NCBI GenBank assembly: GCA_004297335.1
Contig: SCUD01000099.1
Coordinates: 1-41,900, forward strand
Origin: Gammaproteobacteria bacterium
GTDB taxonomy: Bacteria; Pseudomonadota; Gammaproteobacteria; Steroidobacterales; Steroidobacteraceae
DNA length: 41,900 nucleotides
Direction of reading: 5' to 3'
Part shown: one piece after another, positions 20,294 to 32,318 of the stretch
Layout of the letters: the number at the start of each line of letters is the position of its first letter
How positions within the stretch are numbered: the stretch's first letter is position 1
Made by a program: the position numbers and the translations under genes
Notes under the pieces: model-generated
Told to the model about the DNA's origin: nothing
Databases searched by the model: none
What the model saw: only the letters and a program-made list of their open reading frames with translations

Positions 20294-21648
20294 GCAGAAG
20301 GTATTTCGGTACTGACGGGGTCCGCGGCCGGGTCGGCACCCACCCGATGACCGCGGAGTTCGCGCTGCGGCTGGCCGGCGCGGCCGCGCGCGTGCTCGCG
20401 CCCGCGGGCGGTCGCGTGCTGGTCGGCAAGGACACGCGCCTGTCCGGCTACATGTTCGAGTCGGCCCTCGAGGCCGGTTTCGTCGCGGCCGGCGTCGACG
20501 TGCTGCTGGTGGGGCCGCTGCCGACGCCGGGCATCGCCTACATGGTACAGCGACTGAACTGTGACTTCGGCACCGTGATCAGCGCCTCGCACAATCCCTA
20601 CGACGACAATGGCATCAAGTTCTTCGACCGCAGCGGCGGCAAGCTCGCGGACGAGATCGAGGAGCGCATCGAGTCGCACCTCGACGAGCCGGCGCTCACG
20701 CTCGAGTCGGCCGCGCTCGGGCGCGCTTCGCGGGTCGACCGCGAGCGCGTGCTGTACCAGGCATTCTGCGCCGGGACGCTGCCGGCCGGCATGACCCTGC
20801 AGGGGTTGAAGCTGGTGATCGACTGCGCGAATGGAGCCGCCTACAAGGTCGCGCCACGCGTGCTCGCGGATGCCGGCGCCGAGATCATTCCTATCGGTTG
20901 TTCGCCGAACGGACGCAACATCAACGATGGTTGCGGGTCCACGCAGCCGGAGCTGCTCAAGCTGACCGTCGCCGGCGTGCGTGCGGATGCCGGCATCGCG
21001 CTCGACGGTGATGGCGATCGCGTCGTCATGGTGGACCATCTCGGACGGGTCGTGGACGGCGACCAGCTGCTGTACGTGCTGGCGCGCGCCGGGCTCGCGG
21101 CCGGCACGCTGCGCGGGCCGGTGGTCGGCACCGTGATGAGCAACATGGGCCTCGAACTTGCGTTGGGGCAGCTCGGGGTCCCGTTCCTGCGCGCGGCCGT
21201 CGGTGACCGCCACGTGCTGCAGCTGCTGCACCGGCATGGTGGCGCGCTGGGCGGGGAGACCTCGGGCCACCTTCTGTGCCTCGAGCATACGACGACGGGA
21301 GACGGCCTGATCGTCGCGCTGCAGGTGCTCGCGGTGATGAAGCAGACCGGCAAGAGCCTGGCCGAACTCGCGGCGGGCATGACCCGGCTGCCGCAGCAGA
21401 TGATCAACGTCCGCGTCGCGCGGCGATTCGACGCCGGCGCGGATCCCGGCGTCAGCGCGGCGGTCAGCGCGGTCGAACGCTCGCTGGCCGGACGCGGCCG
21501 GGTCGTGCTGCGGGCCTCGGGCACGGAGCCGGTGATCCGGGTGATGGTCGAGGGCGAGGATGCCCAGGCCGTGGGCCGACACGTCACCGCGATCGCCCAG
21601 GCGGTCGAAGCGGCCGTGGCCGCCGGCGCGAGCCGCGACGAGAATTGA
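20290..21648 (+). CDS. glmM: Phosphoglucosamine mutase
   Basis: GlmM converts glucosamine-6-phosphate to glucosamine-1-phosphate for UDP-GlcNAc, the precursor of peptidoglycan and LPS. The 452-residue product has RRYFGTDGVRGRVG at the start, the phosphoserine loop in VISASHNPYDDNGIKFF, the metal loop LDGDGDRVVMVD, sugar-binding GGETSGHLL and the phosphate-binding LRASGTEPVIRVMVEG. Length matches the family (about 445). It overlaps folP by 4 bp. The tpiA promoter straddles its stop codon. Confidence 0.97.
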   Translation: MSRRYFGTDGVRGRVGTHPMTAEFALRLAGAAARVLAPAGGRVLVGKDTRLSGYMFESALEAGFVAAGVDVLLVGPLPTPGIAYMVQRLNCDFGTVISASHNPYDDNGIKFFDRSGGKLADEIEERIESHLDEPALTLESAALGRASRVDRERVLYQAFCAGTLPAGMTLQGLKLVIDCANGAAYKVAPRVLADAGAEIIPIGCSPNGRNINDGCGSTQPELLKLTVAGVRADAGIALDGDGDRVVMVDHLGRVVDGDQLLYVLARAGLAAGTLRGPVVGTVMSNMGLELALGQLGVPFLRAAVGDRHVLQLLHRHGGALGGETSGHLLCLEHTTTGDGLIVALQVLAVMKQTGKSLAELAAGMTRLPQQMINVRVARRFDAGADPGVSAAVSAVERSLAGRGRVVLRASGTEPVIRVMVEGEDAQAVGRHVTAIAQAVEAAVAAGASRDEN

Positions 21649-21673
21649 TCCCGGCGGCCCGGCCGCGTATCCT
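21645..21673 (+). promoter_or_regulatory. Candidate promoter for tpiA-secG
   Basis: TTGATC (21645-21650, overlapping the glmM stop), a 17-bp spacer and TATCCT (21668-21673) match sigma-70 hexamers at 4 of 6 positions each. The predicted start of transcription, near 21680, lies about 26 bases before the tpiA ATG. Confidence 0.45.
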
Positions 21674-21705
21674 TGCCCGCCCATTTTTTCCGGAGGAACC
21701 TGCGG

Positions 21706-22461
21706 ATGCGGCGTGCGCTGGTGGCCGGCAACTGGAAGATGCACGGCAGCCTGGCTGAATCCGGCCGCCTGGTCGATGAGCTGGTCGCGCTGCGGGCGGG
21801 AGCCGGCGGCGCGGAAGTGATCGTCTGCCCGCCGTTCGTCTATCTGTCCGAGATCGCTCGCCGCGCGGGCGGCGCCGCCATCGGCCTCGGTGCACAGGAC
21901 GTCTGTGCGGAGGAGAGCGGTGCGCATACCGGCGAGGTGTCGGCGGCAATGCTCGCCGACGTCGGCTGCAGCTACGTGATCGTCGGCCATTCGGAGCGCC
22001 GCTCCCTGTACGGCGAGGACGATGCGCTGGTGGCCCGCAAGTTCGTCGCGGCGCAGCGCCACGGCCTGGTGCCGATCCTGTGCGTTGGTGAGTCACTGGC
22101 CGAGCGCGAGAGTGGGGCCATGCCGGCCGTGGTCACGCGCCAGGTCGATGTCGTGCTGCAGGTGGCCGGGGTCGCCGCCTTCGCCGGGGCCGTGGTCGCC
22201 TACGAGCCGGTCTGGGCCATCGGTACGGGACGCACCGCATCAGCCGGCCAGGCCCAGGAAGTGCACGCGCTGATCCGGGGCCGGATTGCGGCGAGTGATG
22301 CTACAATCGCCGCTTCCCTCAGGATCCTGTACGGGGGCAGCGTCAAGGCGGCGAACGCCGCGGAGCTGTTCGCGATGCCCGATGTGGATGGTGGTCTGGT
22401 CGGCGGTGCATCGCTGCAGGCCGGGGAGTTTGCAACAATCTGCGCTGCAGCGGGTCCCTGA
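21706..22461 (+). CDS. tpiA: Triose-phosphate isomerase
   Basis: TpiA interconverts dihydroxyacetone phosphate and glyceraldehyde-3-phosphate. The 251-residue TIM barrel has the N-terminal VAGNWKMHG with the catalytic Lys, His in VIVGHSERR, the catalytic Glu in VVAYEPVWAIGTG with its flexible loop, and the phosphate-binding LYGGSVKAANA. The ATG at 21706 follows GGAGG by 9 bases; an upstream in-frame ATG at 21673 would precede this site and adds residues absent from the family. secG starts 22 bases after its stop. Confidence 0.97.
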   Translation: MRRALVAGNWKMHGSLAESGRLVDELVALRAGAGGAEVIVCPPFVYLSEIARRAGGAAIGLGAQDVCAEESGAHTGEVSAAMLADVGCSYVIVGHSERRSLYGEDDALVARKFVAAQRHGLVPILCVGESLAERESGAMPAVVTRQVDVVLQVAGVAAFAGAVVAYEPVWAIGTGRTASAGQAQEVHALIRGRIAASDATIAASLRILYGGSVKAANAAELFAMPDVDGGLVGGASLQAGEFATICAAAGP

Positions 22462-22483
22462 CCGGCGGCGCGGGAAGGCTGGC

Positions 22484-22852
22484 ATGCTGCGAAACCTGCT
22501 GATGGTCCTGCACGGATTCCTGTCCTTCGCGATCGTGGGACTGGTGCTGCTGCAGCGCGGCAAGGGTGCCGACGCGGGCGCCGGGTTCGGCGCCGGAGCT
22601 TCTGGTACCGTGTTCGGGGCGCGCGGTTCGGCGACGTTCTTCTCGAAGATGACCGCTGTGCTCGCGACGCTGTTCTTCATGAGCAGCATGTCCCTGGCCT
22701 GGTTTGCGACCCGGCCGCTCGCGGAGCGGCCGTCGAGCGTCGTGGATACGCTGCCGCTGCCGGCGGCGGAAGTGCCGGCCGGCATCGACAGCGATGCGCC
22801 GCCCGCGCTCGCCGCGCCGGAACCGGCGCCACCGGCCCCAGCAGGCGAGTGA
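22484..22852 (+). CDS. secG: Protein-export membrane protein SecG
   Basis: SecG is the small auxiliary subunit of the SecYEG translocon. The 122-residue product has two membrane helices (LLMVLHGFLSFAIVGLVLLQ and MTAVLATLFFMSSMSLAWF) separated by the conserved glycine-rich cytoplasmic loop GKGADAGAGFGAGASGTVFG. A Pro/Ala-rich tail follows. The ATG at 22484 lies after GGAAGG. The tail ends 20 bases before tRNA-Leu; the tpiA-secG-tRNA-Leu order is common in gammaproteobacteria. Confidence 0.95.
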   Translation: MLRNLLMVLHGFLSFAIVGLVLLQRGKGADAGAGFGAGASGTVFGARGSATFFSKMTAVLATLFFMSSMSLAWFATRPLAERPSSVVDTLPLPAAEVPAGIDSDAPPALAAPEPAPPAPAGE

Positions 22853-22872
22853 CAGGGCAGGAAACGAAATTT

Positions 22873-22957
22873 GCCGACGTGGCGGAATTGGTAGACGCGC
22901 TAGCTTGAGGGGTTAGTGGGGAAACCCGTGTCGGTTCGAGTCCGACCGTCGGCACCA
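22873..22957 (+). tRNA. tRNA-Leu (GAG)
   Basis: The acceptor GCCGACG pairs with CGTCGGC, with ACCA encoded. The anticodon stem CTAGC/GTTAG encloses TTGAGGG, giving anticodon GAG. A class II variable arm (GGG-AAA-CCC) and T-arm GGTTCGAGTCC are present. It lies just after secG and may be processed from the same transcript. Confidence 0.97.
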
Positions 22958-23012
22958 TCAGTGTTTTCCGAAACCGGGCTACAAGGGAGTCCCATGCGGA
23001 CAGGCCGGCGGT

Positions 23013-23018
23013 TACAAT
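23013..23018 (+). promoter_or_regulatory. Possible -10 box of the nuo operon
   Basis: TACAAT lies in the 98-bp gap between tRNA-Leu and nuoA, 37 bases before the nuoA start. It matches the -10 consensus at 5 of 6 positions. No good -35 is visible. Confidence 0.4.
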
Positions 23019-23055
23019 GCCGCAACTTTTCCCGCGGGCCCCGACGTCGCCCGCC

Positions 23056-23424
23056 ATGGTCGGCGTAGTGCTGGATAATTACCTGCCCATCCTGATTTTT
23101 CTTGCTGTAGCCGGCGGCTTCGGCGTGGTGCTGCTCGGGCTTGGCTTCGTGCTGGGCCCGCGCCGCCCGGACGCCCAGAAGGTCTCGCCCTACGAGTGCG
23201 GCTTCGAGGCCTTCGAGGACACCCGCGCGCGCTTCGACGTGCGTTACTACCTGGTCGCGATCCTGTTCATCGTCTTCGACCTCGAAATCGCGTTCCTGTT
23301 TCCCTGGGCCGTATCGCTCGATGCGATCGGTGGCTTCGGACTGCTGTCGATGGGCGTGTTCCTGGGCGTGCTCGTCGTCGGCTTCATCTACGAGTGGAAG
23401 AAGGGCGCGCTCGAATGGGACTGA
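23056..23424 (+). CDS. nuoA: NADH-quinone oxidoreductase subunit A
   Basis: NuoA is a small membrane subunit of complex I at the junction of the peripheral and membrane arms. The 122-residue product has three membrane helices ([62 protein letters not shown]) and the conserved loop [24 protein letters not shown]. The ATG at 23056 is preferred; an earlier in-frame ATG at 23017 overlaps the -10 box. No clear Shine-Dalgarno sequence precedes it. It overlaps nuoB by 10 bp. Confidence 0.95.
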   Translation: MVGVVLDNYLPILIFLAVAGGFGVVLLGLGFVLGPRRPDAQKVSPYECGFEAFEDTRARFDVRYYLVAILFIVFDLEIAFLFPWAVSLDAIGGFGLLSMGVFLGVLVVGFIYEWKKGALEWD

Positions 23425-23906
23425 CCGCCGAAGCTCCAATCGTCCAGGGTCGTGGCTTCCTGACCACGACCGTCGACAGCCTGATGAACTGGGCGCGCAC
23501 CGGCTCGATGTGGCCGATGACTTTCGGTCTCGCCTGCTGCGCGGTCGAAATGATGCACGCGGGGGCCGCGCGCTATGACCTCGACCGCTTCGGCGTCGTG
23601 TTCCGCGGCAGCCCGCGCCAGTCCGACGTGATGATCGTGGCCGGCACGCTGGTCAACAAGATGGCGCCGGCGCTGCGCAAGGTCTATGACCAGATGGCGG
23701 AGCCGCGCTGGGTGATTTCGATGGGCTCCTGCGCCAACGGCGGCGGCTACTATCACTATTCCTATTCAGTGGTGCGTGGCTGCGACCGCATCGTGCCGGT
23801 CGACGTCTACGTGCCGGGCTGCCCGCCCACGGCCGAGGCGCTGATCTACGGCATCCTGCAGCTGCAGGACAAGATCCGCCGCACCAGCACGATCGCGCGC
23901 GGCTAG
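23415..23906 (+). CDS. nuoB: NADH-quinone oxidoreductase subunit B
   Basis: NuoB carries the terminal iron-sulfur cluster N2, which passes electrons to quinone. The 163-residue product has [11 protein letters not shown] with the adjacent cysteine pair, [33 protein letters not shown] and [13 protein letters not shown], supplying the four cluster cysteines. The ATG at 23415 lies inside the nuoA 3' end. The shorter start is supported by family length, since the open frame extends far upstream as a nuoA shadow. Confidence 0.97.
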   Translation: MGLTAEAPIVQGRGFLTTTVDSLMNWARTGSMWPMTFGLACCAVEMMHAGAARYDLDRFGVVFRGSPRQSDVMIVAGTLVNKMAPALRKVYDQMAEPRWVISMGSCANGGGYYHYSYSVVRGCDRIVPVDVYVPGCPPTAEALIYGILQLQDKIRRTSTIARG

Positions 23907-23909
23907 GCC

Positions 23910-24593
23910 ATGAGCAGGAACGAGGCGACCGCACAGGCGATTGCAGAACGGCTCGGCGCGCGGGCGCCGCGCGTGGCGGCATTGCCGGGCGAGCTCGCGA
24001 TCGAGGTGTCACCGCCGGACCTGCTCGAGGTCTGCCGGGAGCTGCGCGACCGGCCGGAGTTCGCCTTCGAGCAGCTGATCGACCTGGCGGGCATCGACTA
24101 CCTGGATTATGGCCGTGCCGAGTGGACCACCGCAGCGGCGACTACGACCGGCTTCAGCCGCGGCGTGGAGCGGGCGCAGCCGCGCGAGGCGGTGCCGGAA
24201 CGCCGCTTCGCAATCGTCTGCCACCTGCTGTCCGTGTCCCGGAACGTGCGCCTGCGCCTGCGCTGCTACTGCCCGCCGGGCGATCCGCCAATGGTCGACT
24301 CGCTCACCGGCATCTGGGCCGCGGCGGACTGGTATGAGCGCGAGGCCTTCGACCTGTTCGGCATCCTGTTCCGCGGGCACCCGGACCTGCGCCGGATCCT
24401 GACCGACTACGGCTTCATCGGTCATCCGTTCCGCAAGGACTTCCCGCTCAGCGGCAACGTCGAGGTGCGCTACGATCCGGCGCGCGGGAGGGTGGTGTAC
24501 CAGCCTGTCAGCATCGAGCCGCGCGTGAACCAGCCGAAGGTGATCCGCCCGGATACCGGTCGCAGCCCCCCGGAGTCGCGCAGCGATGGCTGA
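23910..24593 (+). CDS. nuoC: NADH-quinone oxidoreductase subunit C
   Basis: NuoC is the 30-kDa peripheral-arm subunit next to NuoD. The 227-residue product holds [54 protein letters not shown] and [10 protein letters not shown], the family signature. It is separate from nuoD, unlike the fused nuoCD of enterics. It starts 3 bases after nuoB and overlaps nuoD by 8 bp. Confidence 0.96.
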   Translation: MSRNEATAQAIAERLGARAPRVAALPGELAIEVSPPDLLEVCRELRDRPEFAFEQLIDLAGIDYLDYGRAEWTTAAATTTGFSRGVERAQPREAVPERRFAIVCHLLSVSRNVRLRLRCYCPPGDPPMVDSLTGIWAAADWYEREAFDLFGILFRGHPDLRRILTDYGFIGHPFRKDFPLSGNVEVRYDPARGRVVYQPVSIEPRVNQPKVIRPDTGRSPPESRSDG

Positions 24594-25839
24594 GATCGGC
24601 AACTTCACCATCAACTTCGGCCCGCAGCATCCGGCGGCGCACGGCGTACTGCGCCTCGTGCTCGAGATGGACGGCGAGGTGATCCGCCGCGCCGATCCGC
24701 ACGTCGGGCTGCTGCACCGGGGTACCGAGAAGCTGGCCGAAAGCAAGCCCTTCAACCAGTCGATCGGCTACATGGACCGGCTCGACTACGTCTCGATGAT
24801 GTGCAACGAACACGCCTACGTGCGCGCCATCGAGAACCTGCTCGGGCTGCGCCCGCCCGAGCGCGCGCAGTACATCCGGACCATGTTCGACGAGATGACG
24901 CGGATCCTGAACCACCTGCTGTGGATCGGCTCCCACGCGCTCGACGTCGGCGCGATGACCGTGTTCCTGTATGCATTCCGCGATCGCGAGGACCTGATGG
25001 ACTGCTACGAGGCGGTCTCGGGCACCCGCATGCATGCGACCTACTATCGCCCGGGTGGCGTGTATCGGGACCTGCCCGACACGATGCCACGCTACGAGGC
25101 CTCGCGCTGGCGCAGCGAGCGCGACGTGGCCCGGCGCAACGAGGCCCGTTCCGGCACGCTGCTCGACTTCATCGCCGATTTCACCGAGCGCTATCCGGCC
25201 TGCATCGACGAGTACGAGACGCTCCTGACCGAGAACCGGATCTGGAAGCAGCGCACGGTCAACATCGGCGTGGTCTCGCCGGAACGCGCGCTGCAGCTCG
25301 GCTTCACCGGGCCGATGCTGCGCGGCTCGGGCGTCGAGTGGGACCTGCGCCGCAAGCAGCCGTACGCCGCCTATGACCGCCTCGAGTTCGACATCCCCGT
25401 CGGGGTCAATGGCGACTGCTACGACCGTTACCTGTGCCGGGTCGCCGAGCTGCGCCAGTCCACGCGGATCATCCGCCAGTGCGTGGACTGGCTGCGCGCG
25501 AATCCCGGCCCGGTGCTGGCCGGCGACCACAAGGTCACGCCGCCGCGGCGGGAGGAGATGAAGGGCGACATGGAATCGCTGATCCATCACTTCAAGCTGT
25601 TCAGCGAGGGCTATTGCGTGCCGGCCGGCGAGACCTACGCCGCGGTCGAGGCGCCCAAGGGCGAGTTCGGCGTCTGGCTGGTATCCGACGGGGCCAACAA
25701 GCCCTACCGCCTGAAGTGCCGGGCACCGGGTTTTGCGCACCTCGCGGCGATGGATGAGATGGTCCGCGGTCACCTGCTCGCCGACGTGGTCGCGACGATC
25801 GGCACGATGGACATCGTGTTCGGGGAGATCGACCGGTGA
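24586..25839 (+). CDS. nuoD: NADH-quinone oxidoreductase subunit D
   Basis: NuoD, the 49-kDa subunit, forms the quinone pocket with NuoB. The 417-residue product starts with [19 protein letters not shown]. It contains [16 protein letters not shown] with the quinone-site His region, [17 protein letters not shown] and the C-terminal segment ending [15 protein letters not shown]. Length is standard for the unfused form. Its stop overlaps the nuoE start by 4 bp. Confidence 0.97.
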   Translation: MAEIGNFTINFGPQHPAAHGVLRLVLEMDGEVIRRADPHVGLLHRGTEKLAESKPFNQSIGYMDRLDYVSMMCNEHAYVRAIENLLGLRPPERAQYIRTMFDEMTRILNHLLWIGSHALDVGAMTVFLYAFRDREDLMDCYEAVSGTRMHATYYRPGGVYRDLPDTMPRYEASRWRSERDVARRNEARSGTLLDFIADFTERYPACIDEYETLLTENRIWKQRTVNIGVVSPERALQLGFTGPMLRGSGVEWDLRRKQPYAAYDRLEFDIPVGVNGDCYDRYLCRVAELRQSTRIIRQCVDWLRANPGPVLAGDHKVTPPRREEMKGDMESLIHHFKLFSEGYCVPAGETYAAVEAPKGEFGVWLVSDGANKPYRLKCRAPGFAHLAAMDEMVRGHLLADVVATIGTMDIVFGEIDR

Positions 25840-26339
25840 GCGCCACGGCCGCTGCGACCGCCCTGCTCAGCGAGCACTCCCGCCGGGAGATCGACCACTG
25901 GCTGGCGAAGTTTCCGCCGGAGCGCCGTCGCTCGGCGGTGATCGCCGCCCTGCGCATCGCCCAGCACCAGAACCATGGCTTCCTGACCACGGAGCTGATG
26001 GACGCGGTGGCCGATCATGTCGGCGTGCCGGCCATCCAGGTCTACGAGGTGGCGGGCTTCTACTCGATGTTCGAGACGAAGCCGGTCGGCCGCATCCACG
26101 TCTCGATCTGCACCAACATCTGCTGCATGCTGCGTGGCGCCGACGAGATCGTCGCCGCGGTCGAGCGGCACCTGGGTATCCGCACCGGCGAGAGCACCCC
26201 GGACGGGAAGATCTACCTGAAGCGGGAGGAGGAGTGCCTGGCCGCGTGCAACAACGCGCCGATGATGATGGTCGATCACGTCTACTACGAGAACCTGACG
26301 CCGGAATCGGCGGTCCGGGTGCTCGACGCGCTGGAGTGA
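25836..26339 (+). CDS. nuoE: NADH-quinone oxidoreductase subunit E
   Basis: NuoE is the 24-kDa subunit carrying the 2Fe-2S cluster N1a. The 167-residue thioredoxin-fold product has ligands at about Cys92 and Cys97 (ICTNICC) and Cys134 and Cys138 (ECLAAC), after [17 protein letters not shown]. It begins with GTG inside the nuoD stop (GTGA), which points to coupled translation. Confidence 0.96.
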   Translation: MSATAAATALLSEHSRREIDHWLAKFPPERRRSAVIAALRIAQHQNHGFLTTELMDAVADHVGVPAIQVYEVAGFYSMFETKPVGRIHVSICTNICCMLRGADEIVAAVERHLGIRTGESTPDGKIYLKREEECLAACNNAPMMMVDHVYYENLTPESAVRVLDALE

Positions 26340-26343
26340 GCCG

Positions 26344-27647
<1,304 letters not shown>

Positions 27648-27651
<4 letters not shown>

Positions 27652-29816
27652 GCGACGATCTGGTCAACATCGAGGTGGATGGCCGGCCGCTGCGCGCGCG
27701 GCGCGGCCAGATGCTGATCCAGGCGACGGACGGCTCCGGCATCTACGTGCCGCGCTTCTGCTATCACGAGAAGCTGTCGGTCGCGGCCAACTGCCGCATG
27801 TGCCTGGTCGAGGTCGAGAAGGCGCCGAAGCCGCTGCCGGCCTGCGCCACGCCGGTCGCCGAGGGCATGAAGGTCTTTACGCGCTCGCCGAAGGCCATCG
27901 CCGCGCAGAAGGCGACGATGGAGTTCCTGCTGATCAATCATCCGCTCGACTGCCCGGTCTGCGACCAGGGTGGCGAGTGCGAGCTGCAGGACCTCGCGCT
28001 CGGCTTCGGCAGCGCCGGCTCGCGCTTCGATGAGGGCAAGCGCGCGGTCGCGGACCAGAACATCGGGCCGCTGATCTCGACCGACATGACACGCTGCATC
28101 CACTGCACGCGCTGCGTGCGCTTCACCAGCGAGATCGCCGGCATCCAGGAGCTCGGCGCGATGGGTCGCGGCGAGAACATGCGGATCAGCACCTGGATCG
28201 AGTGCAGTGTCGACCACGAGCTGTCGGGCAACGTCATCGACCTGTGCCCGGTCGGCGCGCTCAATTCGAAGCCGTTCCGGAATCGCGCGCGCTCCTGGGA
28301 GATGACCGAGCACGCACTGGTGTCGCCGCACGATCCGGTCGGTACCAACCTGAACGGCCACGTGCTGCGCGGCCGGCTGATGCGCGTGGTGCCGCGCCCG
28401 AATGAGGCGGTCAACGAGACCTGGATCGCCGATCGTGACCGCTATTCCTATGAGGGCGTCTACGCGCCGGACCGGCTGCTGGTGCCCATGCTGAAGAGCG
28501 AGGGCCAGTGGCGGGAGAGCGGCTGGGAGGCGGCGCTGGCCGCCGCGGCCGAGGGCCTGCAGGCGGCCGCACGGACCGGCGCCGGCCCGCTCGGCTTCCT
28601 CGGCTCGCCCGGCGCGACGACCGAGGAGTTGTGGCTGCTCGGCCGCATCGCCCGGGGCCTCGGCCCGGGCAACATCGATACGCGCCTGCGCCAGCTCGAT
28701 TTCCGCGACCAGGAACAGGATCCCGCCTGGCCGGGTCTTGGCCTGGAACTCGCCGACGTCGACCGGCTGGACGCGCTGCTGCTCGTCGGCTGCCGGCCGC
28801 GCGAGGAAGCGCCGATCTTCGCCCATCGTGTGCGCAAGGCCGCACTGGCAGGCGCCCGCGTGAGCCTGCTCGACACGCGCCCGCAGGAGCTGCATTTCCC
28901 GGTCCTGCACCAGCTCGTGGTGCCGGCGGCAGCGATGCTGGGAGAACTCGCGGCGCTGCTGCAGGCAGCGGCAACCCAGTCCGGCCGGCTGCTGCCCGCG
29001 ACCGTGGCGCCGCTGGCCGCGGCCGCTGCACCGACTGAGGCCCATCGCGCCGTGGTTGCGGCGCTCCTTGCCGGTACACGCCGCGCGATCGTGCTGGGCG
29101 GGCTGGTGCAGCGGCACACCCGCTTCGCCGACCTGCGCGCTGCCGCCGCGGCGCTCGCAGCGCTGACCGGCGCGACCTTCGGCCAGCTCGCCGATGGCGG
29201 CAACGCGGCCGGCGCGGCGCTCGCGGGCGCGCTGCCGCACCGCGAGCCGGGTGGCCGGCCCGCGCGGCAGGCCGGCCTCGATACCAGTGGCATGCTCGGC
29301 GCGCGGCTCGGAGCCTGCGTGCTGTTCGGCGGCATCGAGCCTGATGCCGACTTCGGCGCCCGCGACGCGACGGCGGCGCTTGCGGGCTGTCCGTTCGTGA
29401 TCGCGATGACGCCGTTCGCCAGCGAGTCGCTGCGCCAGACAGCGCATCTGCTGCTGCCGATCGGCACCTTCGCCGAGACCTCCGGTACCTATGTCAACTG
29501 CGAGGGCCGCTGGCAGGAATTCGCGGGTTGCGCGCGCCCGGTCGGCGAGGCCCGGCCGGGCTGGAAGGTGCTGCGCGTGCTCGGCAACCTGCTGGGACTT
29601 CCGGACTTCGACTTCGCGACGCCGGAGGAACTGCGCGCGGCGTTGCGCCAGGCCGTCGGCCAGCCGGCGCGCGGCGAGTGCACGGGCACGCGGGTCATCG
29701 ATGGCGGCGCCGCGGGCAGCACCACGGGGCTGCCGATCTACCGGAGCGACGCGATCCTGCGCCGCGCCACGGCCCTGCAGGCAACCCGCGCGGGCCAGGC
29801 CGCGGCGGCGGACTGA
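27648..29816 (+). CDS. nuoG: NADH-quinone oxidoreductase subunit G
   Basis: NuoG is the large iron-sulfur subunit of the peripheral arm. The 722-residue product starts with a ferredoxin-like 2Fe-2S domain ([19 protein letters not shown]). It continues with the [15 protein letters not shown] cluster region and a two-cluster segment [10 protein letters not shown], then a molybdopterin-oxidoreductase-like domain that is Ala/Leu-rich and less conserved. It is shorter than the E. coli subunit (about 900 residues) but typical of many other proteobacteria. Its stop is 18 bases before nuoH. Confidence 0.95.
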
Positions 29817-29834
29817 GCGGGAGCCCAGACCAAC

Positions 29835-30908
29835 ATGCAATGGCTGATCGCGCAATGGGAGCTGATACCGCCGGAGCTGCAGGCGCTCATCATCGTGACG
29901 CTGCAGATCGTCGGCGTGATGCTGGCGGTCATCGTCATCGTGGCCTTCCTGACGCTGGCCGAGCGCAAGGTCATCGGCTACATGCAGTTGCGCTACGGCC
30001 CCAACCGCGTCACTTTCTTCGGCCTGCGGCTGCTGCGCGGCGTCGCCCAGCCATTTGCCGACGTCGTCAAGCTGCTGCTGAAGGAAATCATCATCCCGGG
30101 GGTGTCGTCGCGCTTCCTGTTCCTGCTGGCGCCACTGATCGTGCTGGTGCCGGCGCTGGCGGCCTGGGCGGTGATCCCGTTCGCGCCGGAGTTCGTGCTG
30201 GCCGACGTCGATGCCGGGCTGCTCTTCCTGCTGGCGCTGACCTCGATGGGCGTCTATGGCGTGATCATCGCCGGCTGGGCCAGCAACTCGAAGTACGCGT
30301 TCCTCGGCTCGATGCGCTCGGCCGCACAGATGGTTGCCTACGAGATCGCGATGGGCTTCGCGCTGGTCGGCGTGCTGATGGCGGCCGGCAGCCTGAACCT
30401 CGGTGCGATCGTCCGCGCCCAGATGGGCGGTTTCCTGAGCTGGAACTGGTTCTGGCTGTTCCCGCTGTTCGTCGTCTACTTCATCGCCGGGCTGGCCGAG
30501 ACCAACCGCGCGCCATTCGACGTTGCCGAGGGCGAGTCCGAGATCGTCGCGGGCTTCCATGTCGAGTATTCGGGTGCGGCGTTCGCGACGCTGTTCGCGC
30601 TGCCCGAGTACGCGAACATGATCCTGATCTCGGCGCTGACCGCGACCCTGTTCTTCGGCGGCTGGCTGTCGCCGCTGCAGGGCTACCTGCCGGACGGCAA
30701 CTGGCTGGCGCTGTCGGGCTTCCACTGGCTGTTCCTGAAGACCGGCTTCTTCCTGTTCGTGTTCCTGTGGGTGCGGGCGACCTTCCCGCGCTATCGCTAT
30801 GACCAGATCATGCGGCTCGGCTGGAAGGTGCTGATCCCGGTGACACTGGTGTGGATCGCGGTCGAGGCGCTGCTCGCCTGGCTGCGGATCGGACCGTGGG
30901 CCGCGTGA
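29835..30908 (+). CDS. nuoH: NADH-quinone oxidoreductase subunit H
   Basis: NuoH is the membrane subunit that closes the quinone chamber. The 357-residue polytopic product has [36 protein letters not shown] and [32 protein letters not shown] read in pieces, which are the charged loops diagnostic of the family. About eight hydrophobic segments are visible. Confidence 0.97.
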   Translation: MQWLIAQWELIPPELQALIIVTLQIVGVMLAVIVIVAFLTLAERKVIGYMQLRYGPNRVTFFGLRLLRGVAQPFADVVKLLLKEIIIPGVSSRFLFLLAPLIVLVPALAAWAVIPFAPEFVLADVDAGLLFLLALTSMGVYGVIIAGWASNSKYAFLGSMRSAAQMVAYEIAMGFALVGVLMAAGSLNLGAIVRAQMGGFLSWNWFWLFPLFVVYFIAGLAETNRAPFDVAEGESEIVAGFHVEYSGAAFATLFALPEYANMILISALTATLFFGGWLSPLQGYLPDGNWLALSGFHWLFLKTGFFLFVFLWVRATFPRYRYDQIMRLGWKVLIPVTLVWIAVEALLAWLRIGPWAA

Positions 30909-30916
30909 GGAATGGG

Positions 30917-31405
30917 ATGCCACGCCTGAAGTCACTGCTGCGCACGTTCCTGCTCACCGAGATGCTGGCCGGCATGCGGGTGACGCTGCGCAACCTGTTC
31001 CGGCGCAAGATCACGCTGCACTACCCGGAGGAGAAGACCCCGCAGTCGCCGCGCTTCCGTGGCCTGCACGCGCTGCGCCGCTATCCCAACGGGCAGGAGC
31101 GCTGCATCGGCTGCAAGCTGTGCGAAATCGTCTGCCCGGCGCTCGCGATCACGATCGACACGGCCGAGAGCGCGGATGGCACGCGCCGGACGACCCGCTA
31201 CGACATCGACCTGTTCAAGTGCATCTACTGTGGCTTCTGCGAGGAGGCCTGCCCGGTGGACGCGATCGTCGAGACCCGGATACTCGAATACCACATGGAG
31301 AACCGCGGCGAGAACATCATGACCAAGGAACGGCTGCTCGCGAACGGCGAGCGCCATGAGGCGATGATCGCCGCGGACCGCGCCGCTGACGCCCGCTACC
31401 GGTGA
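30917..31405 (+). CDS. nuoI: NADH-quinone oxidoreductase subunit I
   Basis: NuoI holds the two 4Fe-4S clusters N6a and N6b. The 162-residue product has the two ferredoxin motifs [12 protein letters not shown] and [12 protein letters not shown], followed by [17 protein letters not shown]. The ATG at 30917 has GAGG upstream, and the N-terminal [21 protein letters not shown] matches homologues. An in-frame upstream extension overlaps nuoH and is rejected. Confidence 0.97.
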   Translation: MPRLKSLLRTFLLTEMLAGMRVTLRNLFRRKITLHYPEEKTPQSPRFRGLHALRRYPNGQERCIGCKLCEIVCPALAITIDTAESADGTRRTTRYDIDLFKCIYCGFCEEACPVDAIVETRILEYHMENRGENIMTKERLLANGERHEAMIAADRAADARYR

Positions 31406-31411
31406 ACTGAC

Positions 31412-32014
31412 ATGCTCGTGAACATCCTGTTCTGGATCTATGCGGCGGTGCTGGTCGGCGCGGCGCTCGGCGTGATCCTGGCGCGCAACCCGGTGCACTC
31501 GGTACTGCTGCTGGTGCTGTGCTTCTTCAATGCCGCGGTGCTGTGGCTGCTGATCGAGGCCGAGTTCCTGGCGATCGTGCTGGTGCTGGTCTACGTCGGC
31601 GCGGTCATGGTGCTGTTCCTGTTCGTGGTGATGATGCTCGACATCAACGTCGAGCGGCTGCGCGAGGGCTTCGTACGCAATGCGCCGCTCGCCGCACTGA
31701 TCGCCGTGATCGTCGCGATCGAGCTCGGCTACGTGCTGTGGGTGCGGCGGCTGGGCGTCGAGCTGCCCGCGGGCACGGCGCCGCTGCCGGCGGGCCACAG
31801 CAATACCGCGGAGATCGGCGCGGTGCTGTACACGGACTTCGTCTGGCCGTTCCAGCTGGCCGCCATCGTGCTGCTGATCGCGATCGTCGCCGCCATCGCG
31901 CTGACGCTGCGGCACCGGCCGGGCGTCCGCCAGCAGAACATCGGCCAGCAGGTCGCGGTGCGGCCGGCGGATCGGGTCCGCCTGGTGCGCATGAAGTCGG
32001 AGCGCGAGCCATGA
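31412..32014 (+). CDS. nuoJ: NADH-quinone oxidoreductase subunit J
   Basis: NuoJ is a small membrane subunit whose third helix rearranges during turnover. The 200-residue product has five hydrophobic segments, with [49 protein letters not shown] and a hydrophilic C-terminal tail. Its stop overlaps the nuoK start (ATGA). Confidence 0.95.
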   Translation: MLVNILFWIYAAVLVGAALGVILARNPVHSVLLLVLCFFNAAVLWLLIEAEFLAIVLVLVYVGAVMVLFLFVVMMLDINVERLREGFVRNAPLAALIAVIVAIELGYVLWVRRLGVELPAGTAPLPAGHSNTAEIGAVLYTDFVWPFQLAAIVLLIAIVAAIALTLRHRPGVRQQNIGQQVAVRPADRVRLVRMKSEREP

Positions 32015-32316
32015 TCACGCTGGCGCACTACCTGACCCTGGCCGGGGTGCTGTTCGCGATCGCGGTCGCGGGCATCTTCCTGAACCGCCGCAACGTGATC
32101 GTGCTGCTGATGTGCATCGAGCTCATGCTGCTCGCGGTCAACTTCAACTTCGTGGCCTTTTCGCGCTTCCTCGGCCTGCTGGACGGGCAGGTGTTCGTGT
32201 TCTTCATCCTGACCGTCGCCGCCGCGGAGGCGGCGATCGGGCTCGCCATCCTGGTCGTACTGTTCCGCCAGCGCCGCAGCATCAACGTCGAGGATCTCGA
32301 CGCCATGAAGGGTTGA
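32011..32316 (+). CDS. nuoK: NADH-quinone oxidoreductase subunit K
   Basis: NuoK is a three-helix proton-channel subunit related to MrpC. The 101-residue product has the conserved membrane glutamates in [17 protein letters not shown] and [17 protein letters not shown]. The ATG at 32011 overlaps the nuoJ stop by 4 bp; the long upstream frame is a nuoJ shadow. Confidence 0.97.
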   Translation: MITLAHYLTLAGVLFAIAVAGIFLNRRNVIVLLMCIELMLLAVNFNFVAFSRFLGLLDGQVFVFFILTVAAAEAAIGLAILVVLFRQRRSINVEDLDAMKG

Positions 32317-32318
32317 CG

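Noticed and set aside
22299-22307. Extended -10 TGC-TACAAT inside tpiA
   Set aside because: It lies well within the coding sequence, has no -35 and no need for a promoter there; chance match is likely.
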